From positions 186,001 through 250,000 of the forward strand of contig MBPM02000056.1 of the NCBI GenBank assembly GCA_001695595.3: a stretch of 64,000 nt of DNA, given 5' to 3'. The notes under the pieces were generated by a model. It searched no databases, was not told the origin of the DNA, and saw only the letters and a program-made list of their open reading frames with translations. The stretch comes from Plasmopara viticola. Lineage: Eukaryota; Oomycota; Peronosporomycetes; Peronosporales; Peronosporaceae. The position numbers were made by a program, and so were the translations under genes. Positions 20,385 to 32,600 of this stretch are shown piece by piece (position 1 is the first letter of the stretch; each line of letters opens with the position of its first letter).

Positions 20385-20855
20385 AGCTACATTCAATATC
20401 CTCTCCGCCTTCGCCTTCAGCAGTCTCCGCCGTGACTTCTTCGTAGTCTTTTTCTAGCGCAGCAAGATCTTCTCGTGCCTCTGAAAACTCTCCTTCCTCC
20501 GTTCCTTCACCCACGTACCGGTGGACAAACGCACGTTCCGCATACATAAGATCAAATTGCGAGAAAACACTTCAGCAATGGCACTTATGTTCGAAATCGT
20601 TCGTTGTACACGAGCCAAGTGACCACCAGGCACGACAGACGGTGATCGGTACTTAATGCCGCACTTGAAGCCTGTTGGACACCAATCTACGTCTTTTGGG
20701 ACAACATTACTCCGGTCCATGAGGCATGTAGCCATGTATTTACCATGTCGTGGGTCACATTTAGCCATCATTGACGTCGGATTAAAGCACTATTCGTGAT
20801 CTCAGCCACCAAAAAATCGCTCGTGATAGGCCTTTTCAGCCGAGATTACCCCAGC
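20385..20855 (-). pseudogene. alpha-tubulin C-terminal half (captured fragment)
   Basis: On the minus strand the sequence starts at the alpha-tubulin block VISAEKAYHE, shifts frame within about 40 bp, then gives [44 protein letters not shown], a further shift, and the acidic tail with [19 protein letters not shown] and ALEKDYEEV. It thus covers roughly residue 275 to the end of a typical 450-residue alpha-tubulin, with an internal deletion before VDWC and frameshifts. It cannot make a tubulin. The other half of the same gene lies on the opposite strand 0.7 kb away, and the two break at the same codon region (AxV/ISAEK). Confidence 0.9.
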
Positions 20856-20929
20856 AGCGATGTGAGTCGCTTGAGCTGGTGTTGAGTGGTGAGAAAGACG
20901 ACAAGTGTCGAGTTGAATGAGAATTACAG

Positions 20930-21510
20930 GAAAAGGATGGGATGCTGAAGGAAGTTAAGTGTACGTGCAAAGAGCTGATGGCTAGCGCAGCAGCTTGAAC
21001 GATTGATAAAAAGTGAAGCCGAAATCGCGCAGACTCGACCAAAAAACAAGTCATGAGGATAGGGTGAGGAAGCTTCAAAAGGAAGTGCTAGACAAACAAA
21101 AAGAATTGACAGAGTCGAAGAACAATGGAGCAGACATGCAGTCGCAATTTGGAGCGGCTGATGCCGAATTGATTTAGTATGGGAAACGGCTTCCCGAGGC
21201 TTCACAGAAGCTGCTTAATCACGAAGAGGACCAGCAGCGATACGCAGTATCTTTGTGTGATGTGGAAAATGAGCTGAGAAACGTTCAAACCGAGCTCGCT
21301 GGCTCTTAGGCCACGCTACTCTCAAATGCGAAAGAGTTGGGACGAAATAAAAAAATCGCGGAAGCTGTACAACTGAGTGCGCAACATGAGAAATCGGCTC
21401 GGGTCTTGACAGATAAAAACGAAAATTTAGAGCACGAAGAAGCCCGACAGGGTGCGAAACTAACGACCGAAGAGCTTCTTCAGTGCCAATCAATCGTAGA
21501 GTAGAAAACG
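20930..21510 (+). pseudogene. coiled-coil protein relic
   Basis: From about 21032 to 21535 one plus-strand frame reads as a Glu/Lys/Gln/Leu-rich heptad-like coiled coil (for example KLQKEVLDKQKELTESK and VENELRNVQTELAGS). It is interrupted only by three TAG codons, near 21175, 21308 and 21502; upstream of 21030 the pattern continues in a shifted frame. It looks like part of a long coiled-coil protein (myosin tail, kinesin or centrosomal type), but the family cannot be told. It sits between the two tubulin halves inside the inverted-repeat element. Confidence 0.6.
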
Positions 21511-21535
21511 CAAGAGCATTTAATGGCTCAGCTTC

Positions 21536-22197
21536 CAGTGCATCGCGTGCTGGGAGCTCTACTGTCTCAAGCACGGCATAACGAAACAAGCTCCGGCAAG
21601 CACGTACCACGTGCTGCGTTCGTGGCCTTAGAACCCACGGTCTGTGACGAAGTTCGAACGGGTGCTTATCGTCAATTGTACCACCCATGTTTATAACTAC
21701 GCACGTGGTCACTCTACGATTGGTAAGGAAGTCGTCGATCAAATGCTTGATCGGATTCGTAAACTTCCGGGTGCTTGTACTGGCCAGCAAGGGTTTATGG
21801 TGCTTAACGCAGTAGGTGGTGGTACGGATTTGGGCTTGGATTCTCCTTCTCGAGCGTCTACCAGTCGACGATGGACGGAAAAGTAAGCTTGGGTTTACTA
21901 TCTATCCCTCTCCTCTACTATCTGGAGCCATTGTAGAGCCCTACAACTCATTCCTTTCACCACATGCTCTACTAGAACACACAGACGTTGCCGTGCAGTT
22001 ACGACATTTGCCGTCGGTCTCTAGACCTTGAGCGGCCGACGTACTCGTACCTCAACCGTCTGATTGCACAAGTGATTTTGTCACCCACGACTTCTCTCCG
22101 TCTCGATGGATCGCTTAATGTCGATATTACTGACTTTGAGACGAATCGAGTGCCGTATCCACGCATCCACTTTATGCTAAGCTCGTACGCTCCTGTC
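21536..22197 (+). pseudogene. alpha-tubulin N-terminal half (captured fragment)
   Basis: On the plus strand, starting at [12 protein letters not shown] (about residue 19 of alpha-tubulin), there is a deletion to [31 protein letters not shown], another gap, then [32 protein letters not shown] (the nucleotide-binding GGGTGSG loop altered), a frameshift, [52 protein letters not shown] and FMLSSYAPV. Similarity stops at 22197, exactly where the minus-strand half begins. Deletions, frameshifts and the damaged GTP loop make it non-functional. Confidence 0.92.
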
Positions 22198-22497
22198 CGT
22201 CATTTCTTGCAAGCCCTTTCTCGACCTTTCTGTTCCTGCTTGTGGAAATATACACTCCCTTTTTTCCCCAGCGCACTCGTCTTCTCCGTGTGCTCTCTGC
22301 TCGGAAGCACTGTGTTTAGACACTTGAATCGTGGCACGGTTTTGATCATCTCAGAAGAGTGGGATAAAATGGTGTACAATATTGAGCAGAGCCAGCTTAC
22401 CGGAATGAGGTGAACAATGTTGATAGCTAGCTGAGGCAGTGACGGCGGTACGGCGGCTGCTCGGCATGTTCGCGAATTATGGCCGCTTCTGTGGAAG

Positions 22498-22604
22498 CGA
22501 ACATTTACATACCAAGCCCGAGTTTCAGCCAATCAGTATTTTATTTAATTAGCCAATCACAAAAATAGGGGATGGATAATGCGCATGGATAACGCGGCTC
22601 TTGA
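22498..22604. repeat. right terminal inverted repeat of tubulin-carrying element
   Basis: This arm is the imperfect reverse complement of 20208-20311, with an extra copy of the GATTGGCTAATTAAATA-type segment. Confidence 0.75.
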
Positions 22605-23000
22605 TTGAATTAGTTTTTATTGTAGAGGAAATAAACATGGGGTCAAGTCTTTATGAGCAGCAGCAAAAAACACAGCCGCCTTTATCGAAAATAAACAGGC
22701 TCTCGGGATTGCTAATATAATGCTGCGAGCAAGAAATGCTAATGATGCGGTATCCAATGCGCATATCGAAAACCAGTGGTCTTAAGTAATGTTTGTAAGC
22801 ACCTCATAGACTTTGGTATGAGCGCTCAGCGTCCAACTTTGCAAGTTCTACTATACTGCGAGGTAAAGCTGGCGCACAATTGGTTAAGGAGTCTGTGCGA
22901 GCGAGGACCAACGACTGGACCGCAACTCAAATTTGTTGTTTCGCTGCACTAGAGTAGGTCTATCAGTTGCTGGCTTCATCTAAATATTGCTCATCGATTG

Positions 23001-23036
23001 TTTTCTTTGTTTTCTTTGTTTTCTTTGTTTTCTTTA
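23001..23036. repeat. 9-bp minisatellite (TTTTCTTTG)4
   Basis: Four tandem copies of TTTTCTTTG, the last with a final A. On the minus strand it would encode Lys-Thr-Lys repeats, but the surrounding 65-codon frame has no other support. Confidence 0.85.
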
Positions 23037-24863
23037 CAAATTTTTCGAGAAGGGACTCTAGCAATTCGTGAATAGTGCTCGATCGTTGTAACATTTCTTT
23101 ATCGCGCATATTCAATGGTATCTTCAGCTGAATTGTTAAAATGATTGCTTTTGATGCCAAATAAGCTTTCTTTATATACTGCTTCTATAAGAAGCCTAAT
23201 CGGCAAGGCAAAAAGCAGTGGTGTTAAGACGGCCACATTTGCGCTCGGGTTGCTGCCTGCCTCTAGCTGAGGCTCGCGAAAGAGTGACACACCTTAGACT
23301 ACAATCAGCACTTTGGGTGGTTAGCTATGTCTGTAATTTAGTATGGAATTGGAGCTCTCGATCGCGCCAACGACGTTTAACTTCCGATAAAGCTATAGTT
23401 CAGGCACGAAAGGACGGATGTATGTACATAAGTTGACGACATTTTTTACATAGTCATGTAAAGCACGAGAAAATGGGACCTAAAGTCTACATTATCCATT
23501 TGCGAGCAGTGGTCGGATGTATGGGCTCGAATACGCTGACGCTAATAGAATTGTCTTCGGAGCAGAAAAAAAACGAAGCTTTCAGGGCAAAGCATCGAAG
23601 TGACGTCTGGTTGGTTTTCTGTAAGAAATGAAGCAACTCTGTCGTGGTGCGTAGCAAAAAAGACCCGTATCGTCTGAAAGGGTTTAGATGCTTACAGGCT
23701 AGATTAAAATCGATAAGAGCATACTTTAATGCATGTCGCTTGATCTCATGGACATGATGGCTTCTTTAAAAAGCCTTAAGCTGCCGAGATTTCTATACGT
23801 TCACCTAGACTCTCCTCGCTGTGTCTGCTTGCTGCACTTCAATGCCGATGGCAATGACGCATCACAAACGATTCTAATCGGTTGTTCTGCATTCGACAAG
23901 GTCAAGATCGGCGCCTGTAAAATTGGATAGATCAAGTGCTCTGGACACTGTACGCTTTGCCAAGTTATTTGTTGCGCATACTCTTAATGTTCAGCATCTG
24001 TGTCGAGAGACAGACTGCATTTAGCTTATTTTGAACGTATAAGATGCGCTATTTCTTACATCTATGCTCAGAGAAACTTCTCAATTACATCTTACTTTTA
24101 CTTTGGCACAGGCCACTATTATATTGCGCAGTGCTTCATTTTGCGAAATAAGTAAGTCTTATGAATAACACCTCTCCATCAGATGTCAACAAAGCATTTC
24201 CGTCTGAGCAGCTCCCGTGCGCGGTCCGCTCAAAGAGACAATTACCATGATCCTTTGAGAAAGGCCTTACTCATCTGAAGTAGATGAACTCTTAGCACTT
24301 AGACAAGATTAACGGGTCTGATGGAGTGCTTAGAAGTGTGACCAATTACTGCACACGTAATCGCAGCGAGACGTCTTGCGCCAGCCGAAGTGTCATCTTA
24401 TTATGAAGGAGCGCCGTTTTAATATGGCATTGCACGTGAATGGTCTCGGTCTCCGAGCTTCGATACGGCTAGGACCACTCTTAGATACTTGAGACGCTAG
24501 CTTCTCTGACGCAGACAACTTCTATATAGATTGCTGATGATGCTTGGCCCTCGTAGGTGGAATGCGGTCACAGACGCTTACAAGTTGCGTCAGGTCCTTG
24601 TGCTACCAAATGCCGCATCCCTTCTGTGCCGAGCAATATCTCAGCTCAACTTGCAAGACCTGAGGCAAGCAATCATACTATTTTATTTTATAAAGGGCTT
24701 ACATTATATGTTCAGTGAGTAAAGCCGCCGTGGCTATAGCTTAGAGAGAGCGTAAATAAAGACCTGTCCTTCATTTCACATTAAGACTTAATAAAAATCG
24801 CGGATCGTTATCTGCCTGACTCTATGAGCAGGCATCACCACTCGAGTTTAGACACTCGACCCG

Positions 24864-25086
24864 GGACCGAAGGTTCCTGTTCTGACACGCGTATGATCCG
24901 AATTCAGACAGCCGGATATAGGTCTCTACTTGGACGATCAATAACACTTTAAAGTGTGACTGTCCCACTAGCCCACAACCGAATGGGCGGTTATGAGTTG
25001 GGTGAGCTGAAGGCCCCACTGATTAATAAGGCTCCATAGTGACAGGAAGGGTACGAAATTTGGTTTCGAAATGGGTCGGATAGCTT
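24864..25086. repeat. diverged dispersed repeat, copy B
   Basis: Related to 6668-6840; see that entry for the shared blocks. A motif resembling GATCGTTATCTGC precedes this copy at about 24804-24816, whereas its counterpart follows the first copy, so the two are circularly permuted or are different fragments of a larger element. Confidence 0.45.
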
Positions 25087-25379
25087 AATTCTCTAAAAGC
25101 TGAAATCAATCTAGCATTGCTACTTTCCACCACCACAGCTTCAACCGCGCGGTAGTCGAGCGCACTTTTGCACATCCCCTATTGTACTACTCGCAATCCT
25201 TGCAATTGTAAGCGCGTTGAATTATAGTCGCAAGCCCTATAAAAGCTACTTCATTCACTCGACACCCAATCAGCCCATTTTAGTATAAATGTCATGATAT
25301 CTGTTCCAAAAATGGCTCAAGAAGCTGTCAGCATCCCGCACTACAGACAACGTAGTCCTAGCCTGTAGAATCCGGCAGC

Positions 25380-25778
25380 TTATTCTATGCTGACATCAGT
25401 CTCTCCCTTCCCGAGTTGTCTGAGTGTATACTCAGCAATTATGCCACATTTGCGGGCTTTACGGTTTGCTAGGAGCACCTCCGCCTGGGCCGCACCGTGC
25501 GCAGTCCGATCATGAAGACAGATACTGCTATAACCTCCAAAAGGGGGTTGTAAGTCAGCCCAGTCAACAGAGTTTGTAGCTTCTGAACAAAGACCACCAA
25601 TTGTTTTTAACCCAACAGGTTGCAAGAATTCATAACTAAACGCCGTGCGCATAGTAAGGTGATGAAAATTTTCACGACAGCTGACGCTCATCAAAGATGA
25701 GAAAACATCGCCTCCGCTAAGTAAGTGCACATTTGCGTGCTTTTCCACCAAGCCATAAATTTCTTCCTCGTTGCACAT
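25380..25778 (-). CDS. hypothetical protein, 132 residues
   Basis: The frame begins at an ATG (25776-25778) and ends at 25380. It has a non-repetitive, ordinary-looking composition, with GGLCSEATNSVDWADLQPPF in the middle and a charged C-terminus. I do not recognise a family. It has no signal peptide or membrane segment, and no neighbour that suggests a role. It may be a chance frame or a fragment of a decayed gene; it is the longest ATG-started frame between 22.6 and 29.5 kb. Confidence 0.2.
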   Translation of the reverse strand: MCNEEEIYGLVEKHANVHLLSGGDVFSSLMSVSCRENFHHLTMRTAFSYEFLQPVGLKTIGGLCSEATNSVDWADLQPPFGGYSSICLHDRTAHGAAQAEVLLANRKARKCGIIAEYTLRQLGKGETDVSIE

Positions 25779-28700
25779 ATACGAATTGTAGCCTTAAGGA
25801 TTGAAAAGCATTAAACGACAGGCGAAAAGCTTATAATCGTCGATATTGTTTCTGTAATGTCACACAGACCTACATTTTTGGAAATCGCAATAAAGTCAAA
25901 ACAATTTATATCGTGTACGTTACAACCAAACTTGCTATATCAAGTCGTGCTTCCTACATTAATTGGCACTTTATTACCTAAGTGAAACACACTCCAGTAT
26001 TTCTTCATAAGCTTGTCTGCGTTTTCCCTCTGTTTATCTCAGGCAGTTGTAACCGCACATTTTGCCTTGTTTGTAAATGGTTTGTATACCTGATAGAATT
26101 ATTCGTCTTAAAAAACATGTATCATGGCTGATACGCATTATCTGATCTGACCTGCGCAAGAGCGCTTAAATATACAGATTAGCTTTTCTGGGTTGTCTTG
26201 GACTCGAAATCTCATTTGCAAAAAATGCAACCGTCTTACCAATCGCTTGACCTGGTGCAGCATGACTATTACATTTCTTACAAATGAGTGATATGTGTAG
26301 ATCACAAAGAACTTAGGTCCCAATAGATGCACACGAAAAGCGTCCAGTGTATACTTCTTGGCTAGAAGGATTTTTTTGTTGTGAATAAAAGAATTTTATT
26401 TGGCAAGTTTCTTAGTGCATTTAGATGTAAAATCATTCTAGTGCCAATTTCTCAAACACCAATCAATGTCCTCTTCTGAAATTTGAATATATGCATTGCC
26501 AGCAGTGTACCTATCTCTTTCGAAAATGTCTTTAATACCGTGGCTTTCATAACTTGAAATATCTGACTGAACGGTTGTGAATGAATAGATCGCTCAAATA
26601 TATTTGAGCAGAAGCTCATTACGGCTGAAAATAGCTGTGTTATCATTGAAAAAAATATTTCTTGGTGTGTGTTAGATAACCCTTGTGATATTACTAGCCA
26701 CAACCAGTGCATGCCGCAAGGTGCACTGACTGCTAAAAAAAAGAGCGACTCGCTTAACTAGATTTAGTAATTATATCTAGTACAACATACAAGTAAACGC
26801 GAACGTCTTGTTTCTAAATCATGCTTATCATTAGCTTCGGTAACCTGTGCCCGTTCGGCCATTATACACATAAAATTGTTGACAAGTGCGAGTCATTTGC
26901 ACCGTGCCAACCTGCTAAAAGCTCAGATTGTTCTCGCAAAAATGGCCGATACCTCGTGATCGAATACTTCGTGGGTCAATCTGGTGATGAGCCCTCGTAT
27001 CCGACTGAAGACTAAATGGCGTACCCTACGGAGTATTTTCATCATAAAGACTACTTTACTTATTTGGATAGCTCAGACATACCATGACTTCGTTTCGATC
27101 GAAGGATTTAATCAAATGCCCAGAAGGGGAAAAGAACCACCTTTCAAGCATTTTCGGTATTTGTCTATGCTTAGAGCTCAGTAACGTGAAGTCGTTTGGG
27201 GCTTAAAAGTGACATTACTACCGACTGCATCGCCACTTGGAGAATTTTGGCATGATGACCACCTGAACTGTCATTAAACCTAGTAATATGCTCTCCGCTT
27301 TCGAAACTATGTTATTTGCTATATATCGGTACAAATTATAAGCGATACATTAAAGTACCTTGTCAATCAGTACTGCGAGCGAGATATGGCTATCTGCTGC
27401 TTGCAAGGCCATGTTGCCCATATTACGACGCATTAATTATTTTTTTCAGGAGACGGTACTTTGAGTAATACGAAGTTTTTGCTCAGACAATGTCAGAAAT
27501 GTTCTCACGTCTACCTTCGAGTAGAAAGCAATACCTTTGCTACCTCCCATATTTTTAGTAAGTGATTGCGCGTATGCTTCCTCTTAGAGCGGCTTTCGCT
27601 CGACAGGGCTCAGAGCATATTAATACAATTTTTCTGTTGCAGGGAATTGAGCGGCGAGCATATGATCTTATATTACAAGTAGATATAAGGCTCGTGTTTC
27701 TATAGCCGTTTCATGTTCAGAATTACGTACTTTATGCGGATGTATTTCAGACCTAAAGATGTTTATATAGCTAGACCAAGGCTGACGTATTATCTTCGCT
27801 CATTTGTAGAGCAACAGTAACTTCTTTAGTCAAAAGAAATCGTACAAAGCCTCTCGATGCGCCTGAGTCTACCATTAATATCAAATATTCTGTAATTTGC
27901 ACGTACATTTAGCAGTCCGTCACTTCCAATTCAATGTTAGGCTCTCAAAAGCTGAGACCCCATGATGTTTTCAGCGCCACTAATGTTGACCAGTGTTCCC
28001 CTTCTTGCTCGGCCCTACAAGGCTTTCTGATCAAAGGTTTTGATACGTCAGTTCTTTGCTGCAGACATGTACTACGTGCTGTAGTCAAAGCAGCGCTGCA
28101 ATTTTTTTTGATGGACCCGAGTCAGCGAGTTTACGAGCATATATACATTAAGTCCTACACGTCAAGAATTTGCCCAACCAGGGTTTCTCGGGAGAACATG
28201 TCGTTTTTGGCTCAAATCTCGTACCGCCTGCACTAAATTAGGTGGCGTGGGAGGTTATTGAGCTCTTAGGTACGTCACTTCGACGTATAGAGTGGCGTCC
28301 ACTAATGAAGTCCGTCAGTTCTTTTATTTATAAATGCCACGAAGAATAGTCAAGCATGCGCTTTTTCTGCTTGCAGGCAAAGAGCCATGAGCACTGGCTA
28401 ATCATACTTTTGCTGGAAGGAAAGTTGATATATGCTACTTCTTCATGTGTTCCCATGAAACGAAATGCCCAAAAATGTATCAGCGCTTATATTTAGTCTG
28501 ACCACCTGGGTATGAGTGCGCGGTTGTGATGCATACTTGATCGTCTGAGTTAATCTAATTCAAAAGAAGAGATTTTAGGCTTCCTGTTTGCAAGGTGAAA
28601 ATCTTAGGCTTCACCGGCTCAGACTTTTATTATTGGGGGGAGGGCTGTATCGAGATCCGTCCTTGTAACATACACCATGACTTTAGTACTGGCATTTTAG

Positions 28701-29499
28701 CTATAAAAGACCGATACAATCTCAGATAAGTAGCTGAACTTACTGATTATATATGTTTTCAATATAACTCTTTTATTAATGACGGTGCTTTTCGTGACAA
28801 TGTCATAACATTTGTATTTCTAACGGCTTTCAGACATGAATGAGTACACGACTGAGCGCTCGGAGATGTGGTATGGCAACTTTGTCACGAAAGTTTGTGA
28901 GCTTTTGTCGTTATGTAAAAGCCATGACTTTGCAAATAATGGCTCTTCCAAAGATCCGATAAGCTTTACGGCCACAGGATGTCAAGTCTCACAGCTATTG
29001 TTTTGTACAGGCTGCACAACGTTGCTCGTGCTGGTTATCTTTTTGTATACAAGCATTAATTAACCTCGACTTTATGCAGAAAGCAAACGACTTTGGTGTC
29101 GATTCTTTACTGAATAATATCTTATGAAATTGTCTGCAACAAGCTCATTCAAATCTATCGATATAGCCCCTAGTGGGGTAAGTGCTCTACAGTTACTTTA
29201 TAGCGTATACAATATTTTATCAATGTGCACCATTAGCGGTCGTTGAGCTATGTACTTTTTGTTGGTGCTCGAAACATAACTTGACTTGTGTCACAGAATG
29301 CGATTGTATTAACGATCGTGATACACATTGGGCTCGTGTCACCCTGTTACGGGACCAGCTAAAACCACTAATGACAAACACGACAAAAAAAGTATGTCTA
29401 TTGCTTTATAAGTAGATGAGCAGGTAGTCAATTTTGCTGGAGAGAATTTTAAGGTCGAAAACAAAAAATGCACAGAAAGTCGGTTAGTTTTGAGCATAC

Positions 29500-29645
29500 A
29501 TAAAAACGGATCAGCAACATTGTTGTTTTGATGTGACGGTTTCGAACGCAGGTGTTAATTTTATCCATACCTGAGCCCGATATCGAGCTGACGACCCTTT
29601 GGCCACCAGACAAACGCTTAACCACTGAACCACACAGGCATAGCA
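29500..29645 (-). repeat. probable tRNA-derived SINE
   Basis: On the minus strand the head reads GCCTGTGTGGTTCAGTGG at about 29639-29622, containing an RNA polymerase III A-box-like TGGTTCAGTGG. About 40 bp on comes AGCTCGATATCGGGCT, in the place of a degraded B box. GCCTG at the start can pair with CAGGT downstream, as in a tRNA acceptor stem. The body continues with GCGTTCGAAACCGTCACATC, which resembles a sequence near 39955 (minus strand). It fits a degraded tRNA-headed SINE; a working tRNA is unlikely because the T stem does not pair properly. Confidence 0.4.
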
Positions 29646-32600
29646 CTACATTTAACGACCTTATTGCCATGCCACAGACTACAGCTATCGACATCTAAAT
29701 TGTCTTGGAATATATACAGCGTCACATAACTAGGAGTGTACGTGAAGTTCGTTGGTCTATCGATATTCACCTGGATACCATTTATTTATGCATACCCACG
29801 TTCAAAATTGAATACGAGGCATCATGTTTACAGAAATAATGCTCGACTGCTAGAATTATCCTTACTTATTTACATAGTTACACTTTTGCGATGCTTTACA
29901 CGACAACTGACTTGTGTTTTAGTTACGCTAGATTTAAGTAAAGCTTGTTTTACTATAAATGCAACGCGCTCCATTACGCTATTAATGTGATGGCCGCGAT
30001 AAAGTTAATACTGCTACTTTTTTTCGCTAGCAGGAGCGCTGTATCTACTCAATACAACGTGCTTTGTGAATCGGTGATATACACATCTTGTTCTTGGTCC
30101 CTATTAGCATAAATAGTATGGAACCCTTTGCCGACGTAATAATAAGACGCTTTCGTTGCTGTTTTGTAAAGGCGTACAGACGAGTTAAATTTCTTAAAGG
30201 CAACATTTCGGCAGGTGTCAGCGGTTTTTCTGTAGCATATTCTAAATATCATATAAAATCTTTTGCTCTTATTTACGCACTGCTTAATTACATTTTGCCT
30301 CCGGGTCGTCATTCAAAACCACGCGAAATGTCTACTTCTAAACAATGCCAGTAATGCCGTTGAAACGAGACACAGCTGAGATTCGATTCAAACATAAATT
30401 TTAAGGATAAGGCTAGTAAATTTTGAGGCTCTCACGAGTCACCTGTACCATTAGACCTCGCGTCAGTATAGTCTACAGCGCAAAAACACTGTAGAAAAGA
30501 CGACGGCGGTGTCAAGGCTTTTGTCAAACTGCCGTTTTATAAAGTCGAGAGGTACTACGAGCATGTCGAAGTTGATGAGGTCGTGGTGGATCACATCAAG
30601 AAAAAGGTGCAGTGAGAGCGGTCGAATCACGTCGTTTGTTGACGCTTTCTAAGAACAATTCATATTCGACCAAAATGAGTCAAAGCAAGAGCTTAGTTCC
30701 AGTGCTAGCGATGTGTTGAGCATTCTCGAAAAGTAATGAGCGCCATCGCTGTACCTGAATAAAAAAGTTAGCTCGACTTCTTTCGCTGACTAGCTGGGTC
30801 TTGAAAACGAGCTTCAAGATGTTACGCAAATTGAGCAGCGTCACAATTTTCCAAGTATTGCATCAAGACCGGTTTTTGTCTTAAGTTATGTCAGGACCGA
30901 TTTTAATTTGTTACATTATGAGGTGTTGCCAGCTTAATGGGGTATAAAATATGCTATTATTTCTCACGAAAATGCGTAAGCTCAATTGTATATTTATGAC
31001 GTTTGATTCTTGCTTTATGTGTGTGAAATCTCTGGAATCAAGCGTACTCATCCGTGCTTTAAATTTTAATTTAATTACCTCCTCTTTGTAGGATTTGAAG
31101 CAATTTGACTCAGGCTGACTCTTTTTATTTTGGGTCTTGATCGGACGTGTAGAATCCAATAATGATGTACGATTGGAGTTTGGAATATAAAGCTACCTAT
31201 ATTTTAAATTGACTATCTTTAAGAACGTATCGTATAAAAACCTGTGTTTTTGAAAGAAATACAAAATAAGTACTCTTGAAGTTTGAAGTACACACATGGA
31301 ACTACTATAAGTATGTGCAACAAATGCTGGTTTCGTTATCTTTGCTGGCCAGACCAAGTCAATTCTGCTGATACCTACAGCTCACGTTAACTCTCCAATC
31401 AAGTGGCCTTGTGTAGATGGTGGTTTGCCTCAAAGTTTTTTTTCGATAAGCGACTGCTTAATACTTCTGGCTCAAGGAATTCGAAGTGTGCGATAGACTG
31501 CGGTTTAAAGACTATTCTTTTGAGAATTAGCGTCTTTTGGTCGAATCTCTAGTTTTTGATATGCCACTGAGTTCCTGATCGCAATTAGGCCAGAGGTTTT
31601 ACGCCTTATGTAGATATTGCCTTTTGTGATTCTGACGCCTCTCTATAGCAGGAACCCAGCTTTCAACATAGTATTCTAGCCTTATGTTAAGACTGTGATA
31701 CAATCTCCAGCTAGAGCCTAGATTAAATCAGAGAGAGTAAAATTTATCATTTTGTGACCTATGAACAAAACTTGTTCTTGGCATATATATGACCAAGTAA
31801 ACAGCAAAGGTGGCTACAAGGAGGCTGGATAGTTTAGCGATGACCAAGCCAGCCACCAAGAAGGTTGCATCAACGCACAAGAGTGCATCCGTAAGTAAAA
31901 CAGTCTTTGTAAAGGCTGCGCTGGCACCGTTGGCGGCAAGTCAATAGTGTCTCGTATAACAAAGAATTGTACGGGTAGAGAACGCTTTAAAAAATTTCCA
32001 ATCACGCCGTTTAAGCAAACGCGTCTTTCGTTTTTTCGGTTGCCCGATGGTACACAGATTCCTTTGCCTTCGAATAACAAAAAATATAAGGAGCGCCAAA
32101 AGCACTCAAGCGAGCACTCACTCAATTGTACAATAAATACGCTTTGGACGGAAGCTTAAGCTAGCGACAATAATGCCAACTAGCTTTACCAGCCGAGAAT
32201 AAGCCCAAGAGACGTTAAACGTGTCGTCAGACTCGCTAGCCATGCAAAAGACCTCACCAATCAGTCTAAAAAAGCTCAGAGGTAAAGGACCAACATGAAG
32301 TGCTTTCACTGATACTATTATTAGTGCTGAAGATTCAGTTGAGGGTGAAGTGAGAGAAAACAATCTAAGGTACATGTATAGGGAAAGCCAGCGCCCAAAT
32401 ACACCAGCGTAATCGGCGATGGACTTTGCAGCTCGTCCGCTGCCAAACACAGACGCAAGTCATCATCCTGTGAGCGATCTAATCATTGTTTGAATAACGT
32501 GCTCACCGAAGAAGCGGAAAACGTTTTAAATAGATATTCCACCGCCATCGTTCTAGCGTGACCTAACGGCAGCGACAGGCGTGCTCTTAGGGTCTAAAAC

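Larger units (their letters stand above)
20208..22604. mobile_element. Pack-type inverted-repeat element carrying alpha-tubulin fragments
   Basis: The two ends are imperfect inverted repeats of about 105 bp: 20208-20311 and the reverse complement of 22498-22604 share TCAAGAG(T/C)CGCGT(C/T)ATCCAT, then ACTGATTGGCT(C/G)AAACTCGGGCT and AAATGTTCG. No transposase is inside. The cargo is a tubulin gene split in two and a coiled-coil gene relic, so it is a non-autonomous element that has acquired host sequence. Flanks ATTTAATTC and ATTGAATTA could be a decayed 9-bp target duplication (7 of 9), which would fit a MULE, but this is weak. Confidence 0.75.
22605..29499. other. long AT-rich interval without supported genes
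   Basis: Only short orphan frames are present, for example 27934-28236 (+, 100 codons) and 28836-29063 (+, 75 codons with one C-terminal hydrophobic helix). There is also a 9-bp minisatellite at 23001, a diverged repeat at 24.9 kb, and one 132-codon frame listed separately. No domain, tRNA or long inverted repeat could be recognised. Confidence 0.45.

Noticed and set aside
29572..29640. Functional tRNA gene on the minus strand
   Set aside because: The A box and acceptor-like pairing exist, but the T stem and B box are degraded; it fits a tRNA-derived SINE better.
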